The notes under the pieces are model-generated. The model worked only from the letters and a program-made list of their open reading frames with translations. It made no database searches and was not told the DNA's origin. Positions 9,350-19,354 of a DNA stretch of 36,712 nucleotides are shown piece by piece (position 1 is the stretch's first letter; each line of letters begins with the position of its first letter). The stretch lies in assembly GCA_028820595.1 (NCBI GenBank), contig JAPPIP010000086.1:1-36712 (forward strand), given 5' to 3'. Origin of the DNA: Nitrososphaerota archaeon. Its GTDB lineage: Archaea > Thermoproteota > Nitrososphaeria > Nitrososphaerales > Nitrosopumilaceae. A program made the translations under genes and the position numbers.

Positions 9350-9734
9350 TCATATTGCAGGTACAAAACGGCATCAGCAAGGCCTGGGGGCATGCGCAGC
9401 GCGTCGGGGCCCGGACTCTCGGGGGCCAACCGTCTGCGCGCGTGCTTTGACACGCAGCTGCGGGCGGTGGATGCGTCCCACAGGCGTGTGCACGTCACAC
9501 CCCGGCCCGCCAAAACCAAAATCCGGATTGGCATGGGTTCGTACGCATGCCGGAATCTGGGAAAGAACCGACGTGCAAGCGGAATTGCCGGATTTAGATC
9601 CCGATACGGTTTGGAGGCGTGCAACATATCGCGCCCTGCAATACGCGGTTGGCCGGACGCACAAAACAAGCCGGGCCCGCGCCCTTATGCCTGCATCCTG
9701 CTAGAGTTAATAGACGCGGCATGTCCTGACGTCC

Positions 9735-10562
9735 ATGGCGCTTGCCGAGTCGGCGATATTTGGCATGCTACAGGGCATCCTTGAGTGGCTCCCGATATCA
9801 AGCACGGGCGAGCTCGTCATTATAATGACCGGGATATTCGGGTACGCGCCCCAGGACGCGGCGGACCTGTCGTTTTTCCTGCACCTTGGAACTGCCGGCT
9901 CGGCCGTCCTGTACCTGCGCCGGGACATCGCACGCATACTCCGCAGCGCAGGTGGTTACCGCCCAGGATACGGCAACCCCTCTGACGGCATGATTACGTT
10001 CCTGGTTGTATCCACGCTCCTGAGCGGGGCGCTCGGATTCTCCGTGTTCGCGCTCGCAGCGGATGCGGGCGCCGCGTCCGGCGAGTTCCTGCTCGGACTG
10101 GTCGGGATCGCGCTGATAGCGACGGGAATAATCCTGTATGCCACCAAGAGGCGGCAGGGCTCTGCTGCATACGCCGCCGGCCTAAAGTCCGCCACGTCGC
10201 TCAACTTGCGCGACACCGTACTTCTTGGGGTGGTTCAGGCGTTCTCCGCCCTGCCCGGGCTGTCCCGGTCCGGCGTCACGGTCTCTGCGCTTCTCCTGCG
10301 CGGATACTCGGCGCCCGAGGCCTTGCGCCTCTCCTTCCTGATGGGCATTCCCGCCGTACTGACGGCTCAGGCGGGGCTCCTGCTTGTGTACGGCCTCCCT
10401 GATGCCGAACCCGCCGAACTGCTGGTGGGCCTTGCGCTCTCGTTCGCGTTCGGGTACCTGTCCATGCGCGTACTTGTGGGTATAGCGGGCAGGGTCAGCT
10501 TTTGGTGGTTTGCAATCATAATGGGCTGCGTCGCGCTGCTCTCGTTTGCGGGCCTGTTCTGA
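9735..10562 (+). CDS. uppP: Undecaprenyl-diphosphatase family (UppP/BacA)
   Basis: ILEWLPISSTGELVI and ALPGLSRSGVTVSALLLRG motifs; multi-TM. Confidence 0.92.
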   Translation: MALAESAIFGMLQGILEWLPISSTGELVIIMTGIFGYAPQDAADLSFFLHLGTAGSAVLYLRRDIARILRSAGGYRPGYGNPSDGMITFLVVSTLLSGALGFSVFALAADAGAASGEFLLGLVGIALIATGIILYATKRRQGSAAYAAGLKSATSLNLRDTVLLGVVQAFSALPGLSRSGVTVSALLLRGYSAPEALRLSFLMGIPAVLTAQAGLLLVYGLPDAEPAELLVGLALSFAFGYLSMRVLVGIAGRVSFWWFAIIMGCVALLSFAGLF

Positions 10563-10634
10563 CCCTCTTGCTTCCTTTAGCTGCGCCTATTTAGCTCTGC
10601 CTATTTTCCCACATCTATTTATAATAACGACGTT

Positions 10635-12047
10635 ATGTCGTGTGTGATGGCAACTGAGAACCTTGAGATGGATTATTCAAAATATGACTTTAAGGATTCT
10701 ACTGAAATGTACGTCCACCTGAGCAAAAAGGGGCTCACAAAGGAGACGGTAATTGGAATCAGCAAGATGAAGGACGAGCCGCAGTGGATGCTCGACTTTA
10801 GACTGAGATCGTTTGAGACGTTTATGAAGAAACCCATGCCCACGTGGGGCGGCGACCTGAGTACGATAGACTTTCAGAACATCTACTATTATGCAAAGGC
10901 GTCAGAAAAGACCGAGAAGAGCTGGGACGACGTTCCAGCCGACGTGAAGAACACCTTTGACAAGCTCGGGATTCCAGAGGCCGAGAAGAAGTTCCTGGCC
11001 GGCGTCGGGGCCCAGTACGAGTCCGAGGTCGTATACCACAACCTCAGGGAGGACCTGCAAAAGCAGGGCGTGATGTTCCTTGACACGGACTCTGCGCTAA
11101 AAGAGCAGCCCGAGATATTCCGCAAGTATTTTGGCAAGGTCATACCGCCCGAGGACAACAAGTTTGCGGCCCTCAACAGCGCAGTCTGGAGCGGCGGCTC
11201 GTTCATCTACGTGCCGCCGGGCGTAAAGGTCGACATGCCACTCCAGGCATACTTTAGGATAAACGCGGAGAATATCGGGCAGTTTGAGCGCACCCTGATC
11301 ATCGTAGACGAGGGCGCAGACGTCCACTACATAGAGGGGTGCACGGCCCCCGTATACTCGTCCGAGTCGCTGCACTCTGCGGTGGTGGAGCTGGTGGCCC
11401 ACAAGGACGCCCACCTGCGGTATACCACAATCCAGAACTGGAGCAACGACGTGTACAATCTGGTGACAAAACGAGCCTACGCGTACGAAGGGGCCACGGT
11501 GGAATGGATTGACGGCAATATAGGAAGCCGCCTCACGATGAAGTACCCCGGCGTGTACCTGATGGGACAGCGCGCCTACGGCGAGACTCTGTCAATCGCC
11601 TTTGCAGGCAAGGGACAGCACCAGGACACGGGCGCCAAGATGGTGCACCTGGCGCCAAACACCAAGTCGAAGATCACCTCCAAGTCGGTGAGCAGGCATG
11701 ACGGACGCTCCACGTACCGCGGACTGCTCAACGTGGCAAAGGGCGCGACCAACGTAAAGTCGACCGTAAGGTGCGACGCACTGCTTCTTGATGACACGTC
11801 GAAGACAGACACGTACCCGTACATGGAGATAAACCAGGAGGACGCCACCATTACGCACGAGGCCACCGTGGGCAAGATCGGCGACGACCAGATATTCTAC
11901 CTGATGAGCCGGGGCTTTACGGAGGAGGAGGCCCTGTCACTGATAGTAAACGGGTTCATGGAGCCGTTCACAAAGGAGCTTCCGATGGAGTATGCGGTGG
12001 AGCTGAACCGGCTGATAAAGCTCGAGATGGACGACTCCGTGGGGTGA
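10635..12047 (+). CDS. sufB: Fe-S cluster assembly protein SufB
   Basis: 470 aa; [64 protein letters not shown]-terminal [22 protein letters not shown]. Confidence 0.97.
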   Translation: MSCVMATENLEMDYSKYDFKDSTEMYVHLSKKGLTKETVIGISKMKDEPQWMLDFRLRSFETFMKKPMPTWGGDLSTIDFQNIYYYAKASEKTEKSWDDVPADVKNTFDKLGIPEAEKKFLAGVGAQYESEVVYHNLREDLQKQGVMFLDTDSALKEQPEIFRKYFGKVIPPEDNKFAALNSAVWSGGSFIYVPPGVKVDMPLQAYFRINAENIGQFERTLIIVDEGADVHYIEGCTAPVYSSESLHSAVVELVAHKDAHLRYTTIQNWSNDVYNLVTKRAYAYEGATVEWIDGNIGSRLTMKYPGVYLMGQRAYGETLSIAFAGKGQHQDTGAKMVHLAPNTKSKITSKSVSRHDGRSTYRGLLNVAKGATNVKSTVRCDALLLDDTSKTDTYPYMEINQEDATITHEATVGKIGDDQIFYLMSRGFTEEEALSLIVNGFMEPFTKELPMEYAVELNRLIKLEMDDSVG

Positions 12048-12084
12048 CCGTCGTGCCTGCCCGCTGCCTGTGAGTTGATATGCA

Positions 12085-13524
12085 ATGTCCACACTTCAAA
12101 AGCTGTCCGAACTTGACGAGTCACATATAGACGCGATATCCGCCCAGGGGCGCGATCCGCAGTGGCTTCAAGAGTACAGGCGCAGCTCGTTCGAGGCGTA
12201 CGGCCGGCTGCCGCTTGAGACCTCGCCATTGTACAACAAGTATACCGATGCTAGGAGGCTTGATCCCGCGCAGGTACTGCTGCCGCCCGGCATGTCCGCC
12301 TCCGACGCCGAACCCGCGTTCTTGAGCCGCCGGATTGCGGAACTGAAGGACGAGGCGTCGATCATACAGGTGGGCACTCGCGTTGCCCGCGTCAACGTTC
12401 CTGACGACGCGGCGGCCAAGGGCGTCGTGGTCAGCTCCATATATGACGCGCTAAACGACGGCAACAGCGAGTCGGCCATACGCGCCGCCCTCGAGTCGTC
12501 GGACTCGGAGGGTGACAAGTTCACCGCGCTGAACAATGCGGCCTTTAACTCCGGGATATTCATACACGTTCCCGACGGGGTACAGATTGACAGGCCCATA
12601 TACGCGCTGGTCTGCCTGCCCCAAGACGGCTCTTCTGTAATATCACGCAGCGTCATTGCAATGGGGGACTCGGCGAAGGCCACCATCGTACAGGAGATGT
12701 ACTCTCCAAGGCCCGGCGATGGCTCTGCGTCCCCCGCGGCCCTGCAGCCGTCATATCTGGAGATGCTCAACACGACGGTGGGCGCCAACTCGCGCCTTGA
12801 CGTGACGACACTCCAGATGCTCGACCAGTCTGCCGTCAACTTCTCGACCCGGCTTACCGACCTATCGCAGGACGCCCAGGTGAACTGGTATTCGGGACTC
12901 TTCGGGGCCCAGCTGAGCAGGTACCGCATAGACTACTTTTTGCGCGGCAGCGGGGCGTCTACGAACGACTCGGAAGTGGTGTTCGGCAATGCGGACCAGT
13001 CATTTGACATCCAGACCGAGGTGAACCACGAGAGCCCTGCGACCGAGGGCAGGGTTGTCGAAAAGTCCATCCTGCGCGACAAGTCCAAGTCGCTGTTCAA
13101 GGGCATGATACGCATAAAGGAGAACGCGACAAAGTCAAACTCGTTCCTGTCAGGCAGGTCCATCCTGCTTGATCCCGACGCCAAGTCCGACGCCATACCC
13201 GGGCTGGAAATATTGACAAACGACGTCAAGGCCACGCATTCGGCGTCAGTCGCCCAGATCGACGAAGAGCAGATATTCTACCTGCAGTCGAGGTGCCTCA
13301 GCAAGGAGGAGGCCGAACGCACCATCGTCGAGGGGTTCTTGGAGCCGCTGTCCAGGAAGATGTCGTACCAGGTAAGGGCCTGGATTGCATACCTGATCGA
13401 GTCAAAATGGGAGGGCCGCGAGCTTGGCATCAATACGGACGAGGAGCTTGCAAAGTTCGTCGAGGTCGAGGAGACCAGATACAACGAGGATGCGGAGATT
13501 GAGCAACACTACAAGTACCGCTGA
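12085..13524 (+). CDS. sufD: Fe-S cluster assembly protein SufD (SufB/D family)
   Basis: IFIHVPDGVQIDRPIY, KSLFKGMIRIKENATKSNSFLSGRSILLD, IDEEQIFYLQSRCLSKEEAERTIVEGFL. Confidence 0.93.
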   Translation: MSTLQKLSELDESHIDAISAQGRDPQWLQEYRRSSFEAYGRLPLETSPLYNKYTDARRLDPAQVLLPPGMSASDAEPAFLSRRIAELKDEASIIQVGTRVARVNVPDDAAAKGVVVSSIYDALNDGNSESAIRAALESSDSEGDKFTALNNAAFNSGIFIHVPDGVQIDRPIYALVCLPQDGSSVISRSVIAMGDSAKATIVQEMYSPRPGDGSASPAALQPSYLEMLNTTVGANSRLDVTTLQMLDQSAVNFSTRLTDLSQDAQVNWYSGLFGAQLSRYRIDYFLRGSGASTNDSEVVFGNADQSFDIQTEVNHESPATEGRVVEKSILRDKSKSLFKGMIRIKENATKSNSFLSGRSILLDPDAKSDAIPGLEILTNDVKATHSASVAQIDEEQIFYLQSRCLSKEEAERTIVEGFLEPLSRKMSYQVRAWIAYLIESKWEGRELGINTDEELAKFVEVEETRYNEDAEIEQHYKYR

Positions 13525-13547
13525 TGGCGGCGGTGGGAGCGGCGCCA

Positions 13548-13906
13548 TGGACGCTGCCGCAGGTGACGGCGCCGGCGACAACCGTGATGGCAAAAGGAGA
13601 TGGCTCCGCGTGTGCCCGCTTTCCGACGTTGCAGACGGGACGCTGCAAAGATTCGAGGATCATGAAGGCGGCCGCAGGATGCTGGTATCAAACCAGGACG
13701 GGGTTGTACGCGCGACCGACCTGATGTGCACCCACGAAGAGGCGGACCTGTCGACGGGCTTTCTGGGGCCCGACGGTGTGCGCTGCCCGCTGCATCTCTC
13801 CGTGTTTGACTTGGAGTCCGGCTGCCCCTTGAACCCCCCCGCCGAAAAACCCGTGCAGGTCTACAACGTTAGAGTGGACGATGGACAGATATACGTAGAG
13901 GCGTAG
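13548..13906 (+). CDS. Rieske-type [2Fe-2S] ferredoxin
   Basis: MCTHEEADLSTGFLGPDGVRCPLHLSVFDLESG carries C-x-H ... C-x2-H ligands. Start taken at MDAAAGDG (ATG 13548). Confidence 0.88.
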
Positions 13907-13915
13907 TGACCGGCC

Positions 13916-15370
13916 ATGGACGCAACTCAGAACGGACAATCGCCCCAGCAGCAAAAGCAGCAGCAGCAGCAGAGCAAAAAGGCGCGCCGCCGAAATCGAC
14001 GGCATCGGCAATTCCAGCACGCGCAAAGGCAGCCGCAGCCGCAACCTCAGCAACAAAACACACAGCCGCAGCCCCCTTCGCAAACAGGGTCCTCCGCGCA
14101 GCCCGCGGTAAACTTTGAGGATCTTCGAAGGGACTTTCCAATACTTTCCAGGACTGTCAGGGACGGCAAACCCTTGGTATACTTGGACAATGCAGCCACC
14201 ACGCAAAAGCCCACGCAGGTGATAGACGCGATAGGCGACTATTACAGGACGTACAATGCGAACACCCACAGGGCCGTATACGCGCTTGCCGAGGAGGCCA
14301 CCGAGGCCTACGAGGCGGTCCGTGACAAGGTGGCCAAGTTCGTAAACATCAAGGACCGGCAGGAGATAATATTCGTCCGCGGTACCACCGAGGCAATCAA
14401 CCTGGTGGCGTACGCGTGGGGGAGGGGACACGTAAAGCCCGGCGACATCATAGTCACTACGGAATACGAGCACCACAGCAACATCGTGCCGTGGCAGCTC
14501 GTGGCCGAGGAGAGGGGGGCTGTCTTGGAATACGTCAGTGTTGACGACAACGGCGAGCTGATCCTCGACGACCTGGACAGGCTGCTTGAGACCGGAAGGG
14601 TGAGACTGGTCGCGTTCAGCCTGATGTCAAACGTGCTTGGCACCATCACGGACGCCGACGCAATCATATCAAAGTGCAAGGCCGCCGGCGTCCCCACGCT
14701 GGTGGACGGCGCACAGGCCGTGCCGCACATGCCAGTCGACATCGCGTCGCTCGGGTGCGACTTTTTCGCATTCTCCGGCCACAAGATGCTGGGACCCACC
14801 GGCATAGGCGTACTCTGGGCAAGCAAGAGGATGCTGGCCGAGATGGTGCCGTTCCACGGGGGCGGCGACATGATACGCGAGGTGCACAAGTACGAGTCCA
14901 CGTGGAACGACCTGCCGTACAAGTTCGAGGCCGGCACGCCCAACATAGCAGACGTGATAGGGCTGGGCGCCGCAATAGACTACCTTGGACGGATCGGGAT
15001 GGAGAACGTCAGGAGCCACGAGATGCTCCTCACGCGGTACGCGCTAGAGAAACTGTCGGCCATACCGGACCTTAAGATATACGGGCCAAAGGACGCCTCG
15101 AGGCGCGGCGGCGTCATCTCGTTTAACTTCCAGTCGGTGCACCCGCACGACGTCGCGTATATCATAGACGGGGCCGGCGTGGCGCTCAGGTCGGGGCACC
15201 ACTGCGCGCAGGTGCTGATGGAAAAGCTCGACGTGGCGGCCACGTCGAGGGCAAGCTTTTACCTGTACACTACGACCTCCGAGATCGACGCGCTGGTCGG
15301 GTCGCTTGACCTGGTGGCGCAAAAGTTTGTGGTGCGCGGCAAGAAGGGGGAGGACGAATCCATAAAATGA
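13916..15370 (+). CDS. sufS: SufS-type cysteine desulfurase with Gln/Arg-rich N-terminal extension
   Basis: DFPILSRTVRDGKPLVYLDNAATTQKP, FVRGTTEAINLVAYAWG, DFFAFSGHKMLGPTGIGVLW (PLP Lys), RSGHHCAQ. Confidence 0.96.
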   Translation: MDATQNGQSPQQQKQQQQQSKKARRRNRRHRQFQHAQRQPQPQPQQQNTQPQPPSQTGSSAQPAVNFEDLRRDFPILSRTVRDGKPLVYLDNAATTQKPTQVIDAIGDYYRTYNANTHRAVYALAEEATEAYEAVRDKVAKFVNIKDRQEIIFVRGTTEAINLVAYAWGRGHVKPGDIIVTTEYEHHSNIVPWQLVAEERGAVLEYVSVDDNGELILDDLDRLLETGRVRLVAFSLMSNVLGTITDADAIISKCKAAGVPTLVDGAQAVPHMPVDIASLGCDFFAFSGHKMLGPTGIGVLWASKRMLAEMVPFHGGGDMIREVHKYESTWNDLPYKFEAGTPNIADVIGLGAAIDYLGRIGMENVRSHEMLLTRYALEKLSAIPDLKIYGPKDASRRGGVISFNFQSVHPHDVAYIIDGAGVALRSGHHCAQVLMEKLDVAATSRASFYLYTTTSEIDALVGSLDLVAQKFVVRGKKGEDESIK

Positions 15371-15861
15371 GCAGCGGCGGCAACGCGGACATCTACCACG
15401 AGATGATCGTGGACTACTCGAGGAATCCGTCAAACTTTGGCAAGATAGAGAACCCCGACGTGACGTTCCATGACGCGAACCCGCTGTGCGGCGACAGCAT
15501 AGACATAGACATGAACATATCCGACAACGCCGTCTCTGACATAAAGTTCCACGGCAAGGGCTGCGCAATCTGCATGGCGTGCTCGTCGGTCCTGACTGAG
15601 ATTACAAAGGGAAAGAGCCTGGAGGAGGTGAGGGCAGTCGGCAAGGACGACATACTGGGCGAGCTGGGGCTGGAGCACCTGCAGGCGGTTCGCATAAAGT
15701 GCGCGCTGCTGCCACTGAAGGTGTTCAAGTCGGCGCTGTACACGTACCTTGGAAGTCACATGCAGGGCTCGGGCGGCTCCGCTGACACAAACGCCGCGGA
15801 TGCAGGCATGTCTTCTGAGGAGATCGACAGACTAAAAGAAGAGGCTGCCGGACTGTACTAG
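15367..15861 (+). CDS. sufU: SufU/IscU-like Fe-S scaffold
   Basis: YHEMIVDYSRNPSNFGKI, NPLCGDSIDI, GKGCAICMACSSVLTE, RIKCALLPLKVFKSAL. Starts within the sufS stop (ATGA overlap). Confidence 0.94.
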   Translation: MSSGGNADIYHEMIVDYSRNPSNFGKIENPDVTFHDANPLCGDSIDIDMNISDNAVSDIKFHGKGCAICMACSSVLTEITKGKSLEEVRAVGKDDILGELGLEHLQAVRIKCALLPLKVFKSALYTYLGSHMQGSGGSADTNAADAGMSSEEIDRLKEEAAGLY

Positions 15862-16275
15862 ATGGCCGGCGATCCCGACGGGACGGCAGGGGCCGGTGAC
15901 GCCCCCGCCGCCACTGCCTCCGACAGCAGCACCGACGCCCCCGCCGCGCTGGGCCTTGAGGTGCGCCGCACGATATTTGAGAATTTCAACGACCTCGAGC
16001 TCCGGTTCACGAACGACGAAGTCCTTGACATCATGCGCAAGAAAGGCGTCGTGGACGACGTGTGCGACGTGTGCGACGTCGAGTCCGACTTTGTGTCGCT
16101 GTGCAAGTCGGGCCTCGTGCGCAACATAGCGCAGAACTTTAACACGATGTGGCTGCGCCTCTTTGACGTGGTGGACGAGATGGAGTGCGGCGCCTGCTCC
16201 CGGACAGTCCACTTGGGAAGGGCAGAGGAGCGCGCATGCCCCAATCCCGGCTGCGGGGCGCCACTGGGGACCTGA
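15862..16275 (+). CDS. Hypothetical Cys-rich/zinc-ribbon protein
   Basis: VCDVCDVESDFVSLC ... MECGACSRTVHLG...ACPNPGCGAPLG. Begins directly after the sufU stop. Confidence 0.7.
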   Translation: MAGDPDGTAGAGDAPAATASDSSTDAPAALGLEVRRTIFENFNDLELRFTNDEVLDIMRKKGVVDDVCDVCDVESDFVSLCKSGLVRNIAQNFNTMWLRLFDVVDEMECGACSRTVHLGRAEERACPNPGCGAPLGT

Positions 16276-16406
16276 CTGCAGAGCGGCGCCGATCACAAAA
16301 ATGATTCCTCGACGTCGTTGATGTTCCCGTGGGCCCACTCTTGGTTCAAGTCTTTTTTTTTGCAACGGTACATTGTCACATTAATCTTATATGCTAGAAT
16401 GCTGCA

Positions 16407-16625
16407 GTGGTTTACATGTGGCAAAAAAGTGATTATAACATCGTGGTTAAAAAAGACGGTAAATTCTATGCAGGTTACTGTCTGGAGATGCCGCAAGCCA
16501 AAGGGCAAGGAAATACTAGAGATGAGGCGATTGAAGACACCAAAAAAGCCATAATTCTGTGTATATCGTATCTAGAGGACAAAAGGAATGATCCAGAACT
16601 GGACCTGATAACTGTGTCGATATGA
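16407..16625 (+). CDS. hicB: HicB-like antitoxin
   Basis: SDYNIVVKKDGKFYAGYCLEMPQAKGQGNTRDEAIEDTKKAIILCISYLED is a partial-RNase H HicB fold pattern. Upstream TATA-like ttatatg. Start could be GTG 16407 or ATG 16416. Confidence 0.85.
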   Translation: MVYMWQKSDYNIVVKKDGKFYAGYCLEMPQAKGQGNTRDEAIEDTKKAIILCISYLEDKRNDPELDLITVSI

Positions 16626-16837
16626 GCCTGCCAGTGATTGGATACCGTGATGTTCTCAAGGCATTAAAAAAGGCGGGGTTTTATCCCACACGTCAGAACG
16701 GGAGCCACATAATATTGGAGAATGGACAAGGTGCATGGACAGTAGTGCCAAGAAAGAAAGAATTGGGAAAAGGGTTGATATTGCAAATAGCTTCTGAATG
16801 CGGGTTGACAAAAAAGGAGTTTCTCGACATGCTTTGA
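16622..16837 (+). CDS. hicA: HicA-like mRNA interferase toxin (YcfA family)
   Basis: LPVIGYRDVLKALKKAGFYPTRQNGSHIILENGQ...VVPRKKELGKGLILQIASECGLTKKEFLDML; GSH catalytic motif. ATGA overlap with hicB. Confidence 0.9.
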   Translation: MSLPVIGYRDVLKALKKAGFYPTRQNGSHIILENGQGAWTVVPRKKELGKGLILQIASECGLTKKEFLDML

Positions 16838-17319
16838 TTCGGGAAACTTCATGCAAACAAGACATGTAATACGCGCATCAATCCTGACAAATATTATTCC
16901 GATCTTTGAGACTATGTGACGCTACTCTGAGTGGTAGAAGAAGAATTGACATTCGCTTTAATTTGGTTGCATTGGTATTCACTAACGCAATGCCAAGCGA
17001 TTTGTCTGAAATTTCATTTCAAGTAAAATGGGCTGTTTAGGAAATTAGCAAAAAATCTGGTATTAATTAACGGTTTAAATCTAATAAGACGTAAATACGC
17101 TCTTTTCGGGTTTGTTTACTAGATAACTAAACTCGACCGATCCTGTCGCGAAATCACTGCATCGCCATACTCGAAGGCATCATGCGGGGACAGATGCTAT
17201 TACTGCCACGCATGTCACCGCCTCCTGCGGCCGTAGTTCGGCAATGCTTGAATGCACCTGATCTCAGATACTCGCATTCTCTGTTGCTGTTATCTCTGCC
17301 ACCCTTTGAGAAAACCACG

Positions 17320-18540
17320 TCAACTGAGCCCCTGATTCCTGTGCCTGGCGGCCGCATCCTCGAGCGCGCTTATCATGGGAAGGCGCTTGCCTGTCAGGTA
17401 CAGCACGAGGGCCCCGCCGGCGGTGCTGATGTGGTTTATCCTGTCGGTCAGCCCCAGCTTCTTTAGCGCCGAGGTCAGGTGGCCGCCGCTGACTATGGTG
17501 GTGGCCATGGAGTCCGAGACTGCCCTCAGCAGGGAGTTTGTCCCATAGCTAAAGTTCTCGTTCTCAAAGAACCCCGCAGGCCCGCTTATGAACACGGTGC
17601 CGGCGCCCGATATCAGCTTTGAATAGTACTCCACCGTCTTTGGGCCCATGTCGTACACCTTGTCCCCCCTGCTCATCTCCCTGACGTCCATCTCGACCCT
17701 CTCGCCGTCCTTGTCGATTGCCACGTCCACGGGGGTGGCAAACACGTCGGGATACTCGCCGATCAGCGCGTGGGCCTTTGCCACTGCCTCCTCCTCGCGT
17801 TTTATCCCAAGCGACGACTTTATCCTTGCCTGCGCGCGCAGGAACACGTTTCCGATGAGCCCGGTCAGCAGTATGTGGTCGGCCCTGCCGTTCTCTATCA
17901 GCATCTTTATGGCCTCGAGCCTGTCGGGCACCTTTGAGCCCCCCAGCACGATCACGTGGGGGGCCTTTGCCACCGTCATTATGTTGTCGAGGTTCTGAAC
18001 CTCGCGCTCTACAATCCTGCCGGCGCACGCCGGCAGCACGTGGGGAAAGCCCACAATGGACGGATGCTGCCTGTGCGCGCTCGGAAACGAGTCCATGACG
18101 CACGCGTCGAACAGCTTTGAGAGCCTGGAGACCATTATCGTCTTGGCGGCGGCCTCGGGGGGAAACTCATAGTTCTCCTCCGCGCAGAACCTGAGGTTGT
18201 CAAGCAGTATGATGTCGCCGTCCTTCATGCCGCGTATCTCGTTTTGGGCCGCCACCCCCATCACGTCCTCCACGTATTTGATGCTGCGGCCGGTCACCTT
18301 CTGGAGCACCTCCGCATGGCGTGACATTCCGGTATAGTCGTTGTTGCCCACCCTTCCCTGGTGGGACGCGATCACCACCTTTGCATCCTGCAGCGACTTT
18401 AGGCTGGCCGCCGCCTCCTCTATCCGTTTTGTGCCTAGGATCTCCATCGTGTTGGGGTCGATGGGGCAGTTTATGTCGACCCTCAGAAGCACGGTCTTGC
18501 TCCTGAGGTCGAAGTCATCAAGTGTGAGGACACTCTTCAC
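17320..18540 (-). CDS. pgk: Phosphoglycerate kinase
   Basis: TVLLRVDINCPIDP, ASHQGRVGNNDYT, VILGGSKVPDRL, GPAGFFENENFSYGT, STAGGALVLYLTG. Start proposed at GTG 18540 (VKSVLTLDDFDL) from a TATA-like gaatttaac ~27 nt upstream. Longer track ORF extends to 19320, antisense to nnrE. Confidence 0.92.
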   Translation of the reverse strand: MKSVLTLDDFDLRSKTVLLRVDINCPIDPNTMEILGTKRIEEAAASLKSLQDAKVVIASHQGRVGNNDYTGMSRHAEVLQKVTGRSIKYVEDVMGVAAQNEIRGMKDGDIILLDNLRFCAEENYEFPPEAAAKTIMVSRLSKLFDACVMDSFPSAHRQHPSIVGFPHVLPACAGRIVEREVQNLDNIMTVAKAPHVIVLGGSKVPDRLEAIKMLIENGRADHILLTGLIGNVFLRAQARIKSSLGIKREEEAVAKAHALIGEYPDVFATPVDVAIDKDGERVEMDVREMSRGDKVYDMGPKTVEYYSKLISGAGTVFISGPAGFFENENFSYGTNSLLRAVSDSMATTIVSGGHLTSALKKLGLTDRINHISTAGGALVLYLTGKRLPMISALEDAAARHRNQGLS

Positions 18541-18673
18541 GATTGTACTGCCAAGGGCCCCGTTAAATTCCTTAAGGGCTGTTTTTGTCCGCGGCCGCAT
18601 TCCGGGGTGAGGATGACAGCGCCCGCCGCCGATGCTTGGCAAGCTTAATTTGGCCGCCCCCGCCCACCACGCC

Positions 18674-19354
18674 ATGGATCCGCCAATTACGGTGTCCCAG
18701 ATGTACGACATCGAGAACAGGGGGCACGACATGGGCTTTCTCAAAAAATTCATGATGGAGAATGCCGGCGCCGCCGCCGCCAGGCGCCTGGTGGAGGCCG
18801 TACGCGCCGGGGGGCACGACATGGCAGGCAAGCGCGTTCTGGTGGCCGCCGGCCTTGGAAACAACGGCGGCGACGGGATGGTGGTCGCCCGGCACCTTGC
18901 CGGGTACGGGGCTCGTCCCGCAGTGCACCTGCTAGGCGGCCCCGATATGATAAAGACGGAGGAGAGCCGGTGGAACTGGTCCCTCTTGGAGAGGATGCCC
19001 GGCTCGGTGTCCTTGGTGGCATGCGGCGCCGGGTTTGTGCCGCCAAGCAGCACGCCTGACGTCCTTGTAGACGCGATATTCGGAACCGGAATTACGGGCG
19101 ACATACGGGAGCCGTACTCGTCGGCCATCGCGTACATCAACGAGCAGCAAGGGCCGTTCAAGATGGCAGTGGACGTGCCCTCGGGGCTCGACCCGCAGAC
19201 CGGGGAGACTGCCAACATGCATACGGCGTGCGACATGACCGTCACGTTCCACCGCATGAAGCAGGGCATTCCAAGGCGCCCCGACCTGACCGGCGCCCTG
19301 CATACGGAAAAGATAGGCATCCCGCCGGAGGCGGAGGCAGGAATCGTCTCATGA
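18674..19354 (+). CDS. nnrE: NAD(P)H-hydrate epimerase (YjeF N-terminal domain)
   Basis: TVSQMYDIENRGHDMGF, VLVAAGLGNNGGDGMVVARHL, VDVPSGLDPQTGE, VTFHRMKQGI. Confidence 0.9.
   Translation: MDPPITVSQMYDIENRGHDMGFLKKFMMENAGAAAARRLVEAVRAGGHDMAGKRVLVAAGLGNNGGDGMVVARHLAGYGARPAVHLLGGPDMIKTEESRWNWSLLERMPGSVSLVACGAGFVPPSSTPDVLVDAIFGTGITGDIREPYSSAIAYINEQQGPFKMAVDVPSGLDPQTGETANMHTACDMTVTFHRMKQGIPRRPDLTGALHTEKIGIPPEAEAGIVS

Noticed and set aside
13688-14476. 262-aa minus-strand ORF overlapping Rieske/sufS
   Set aside because: Antisense to two well-supported CDS; composition is leucine/arginine repeats from codon shadowing.
18541-19320. N-terminal extension of the pgk ORF (666 aa in track)
   Set aside because: It is antisense to nnrE, has no phosphoglycerate kinase similarity, and the conserved domain begins near VKSVLTLDDFDL with its own TATA-like box.
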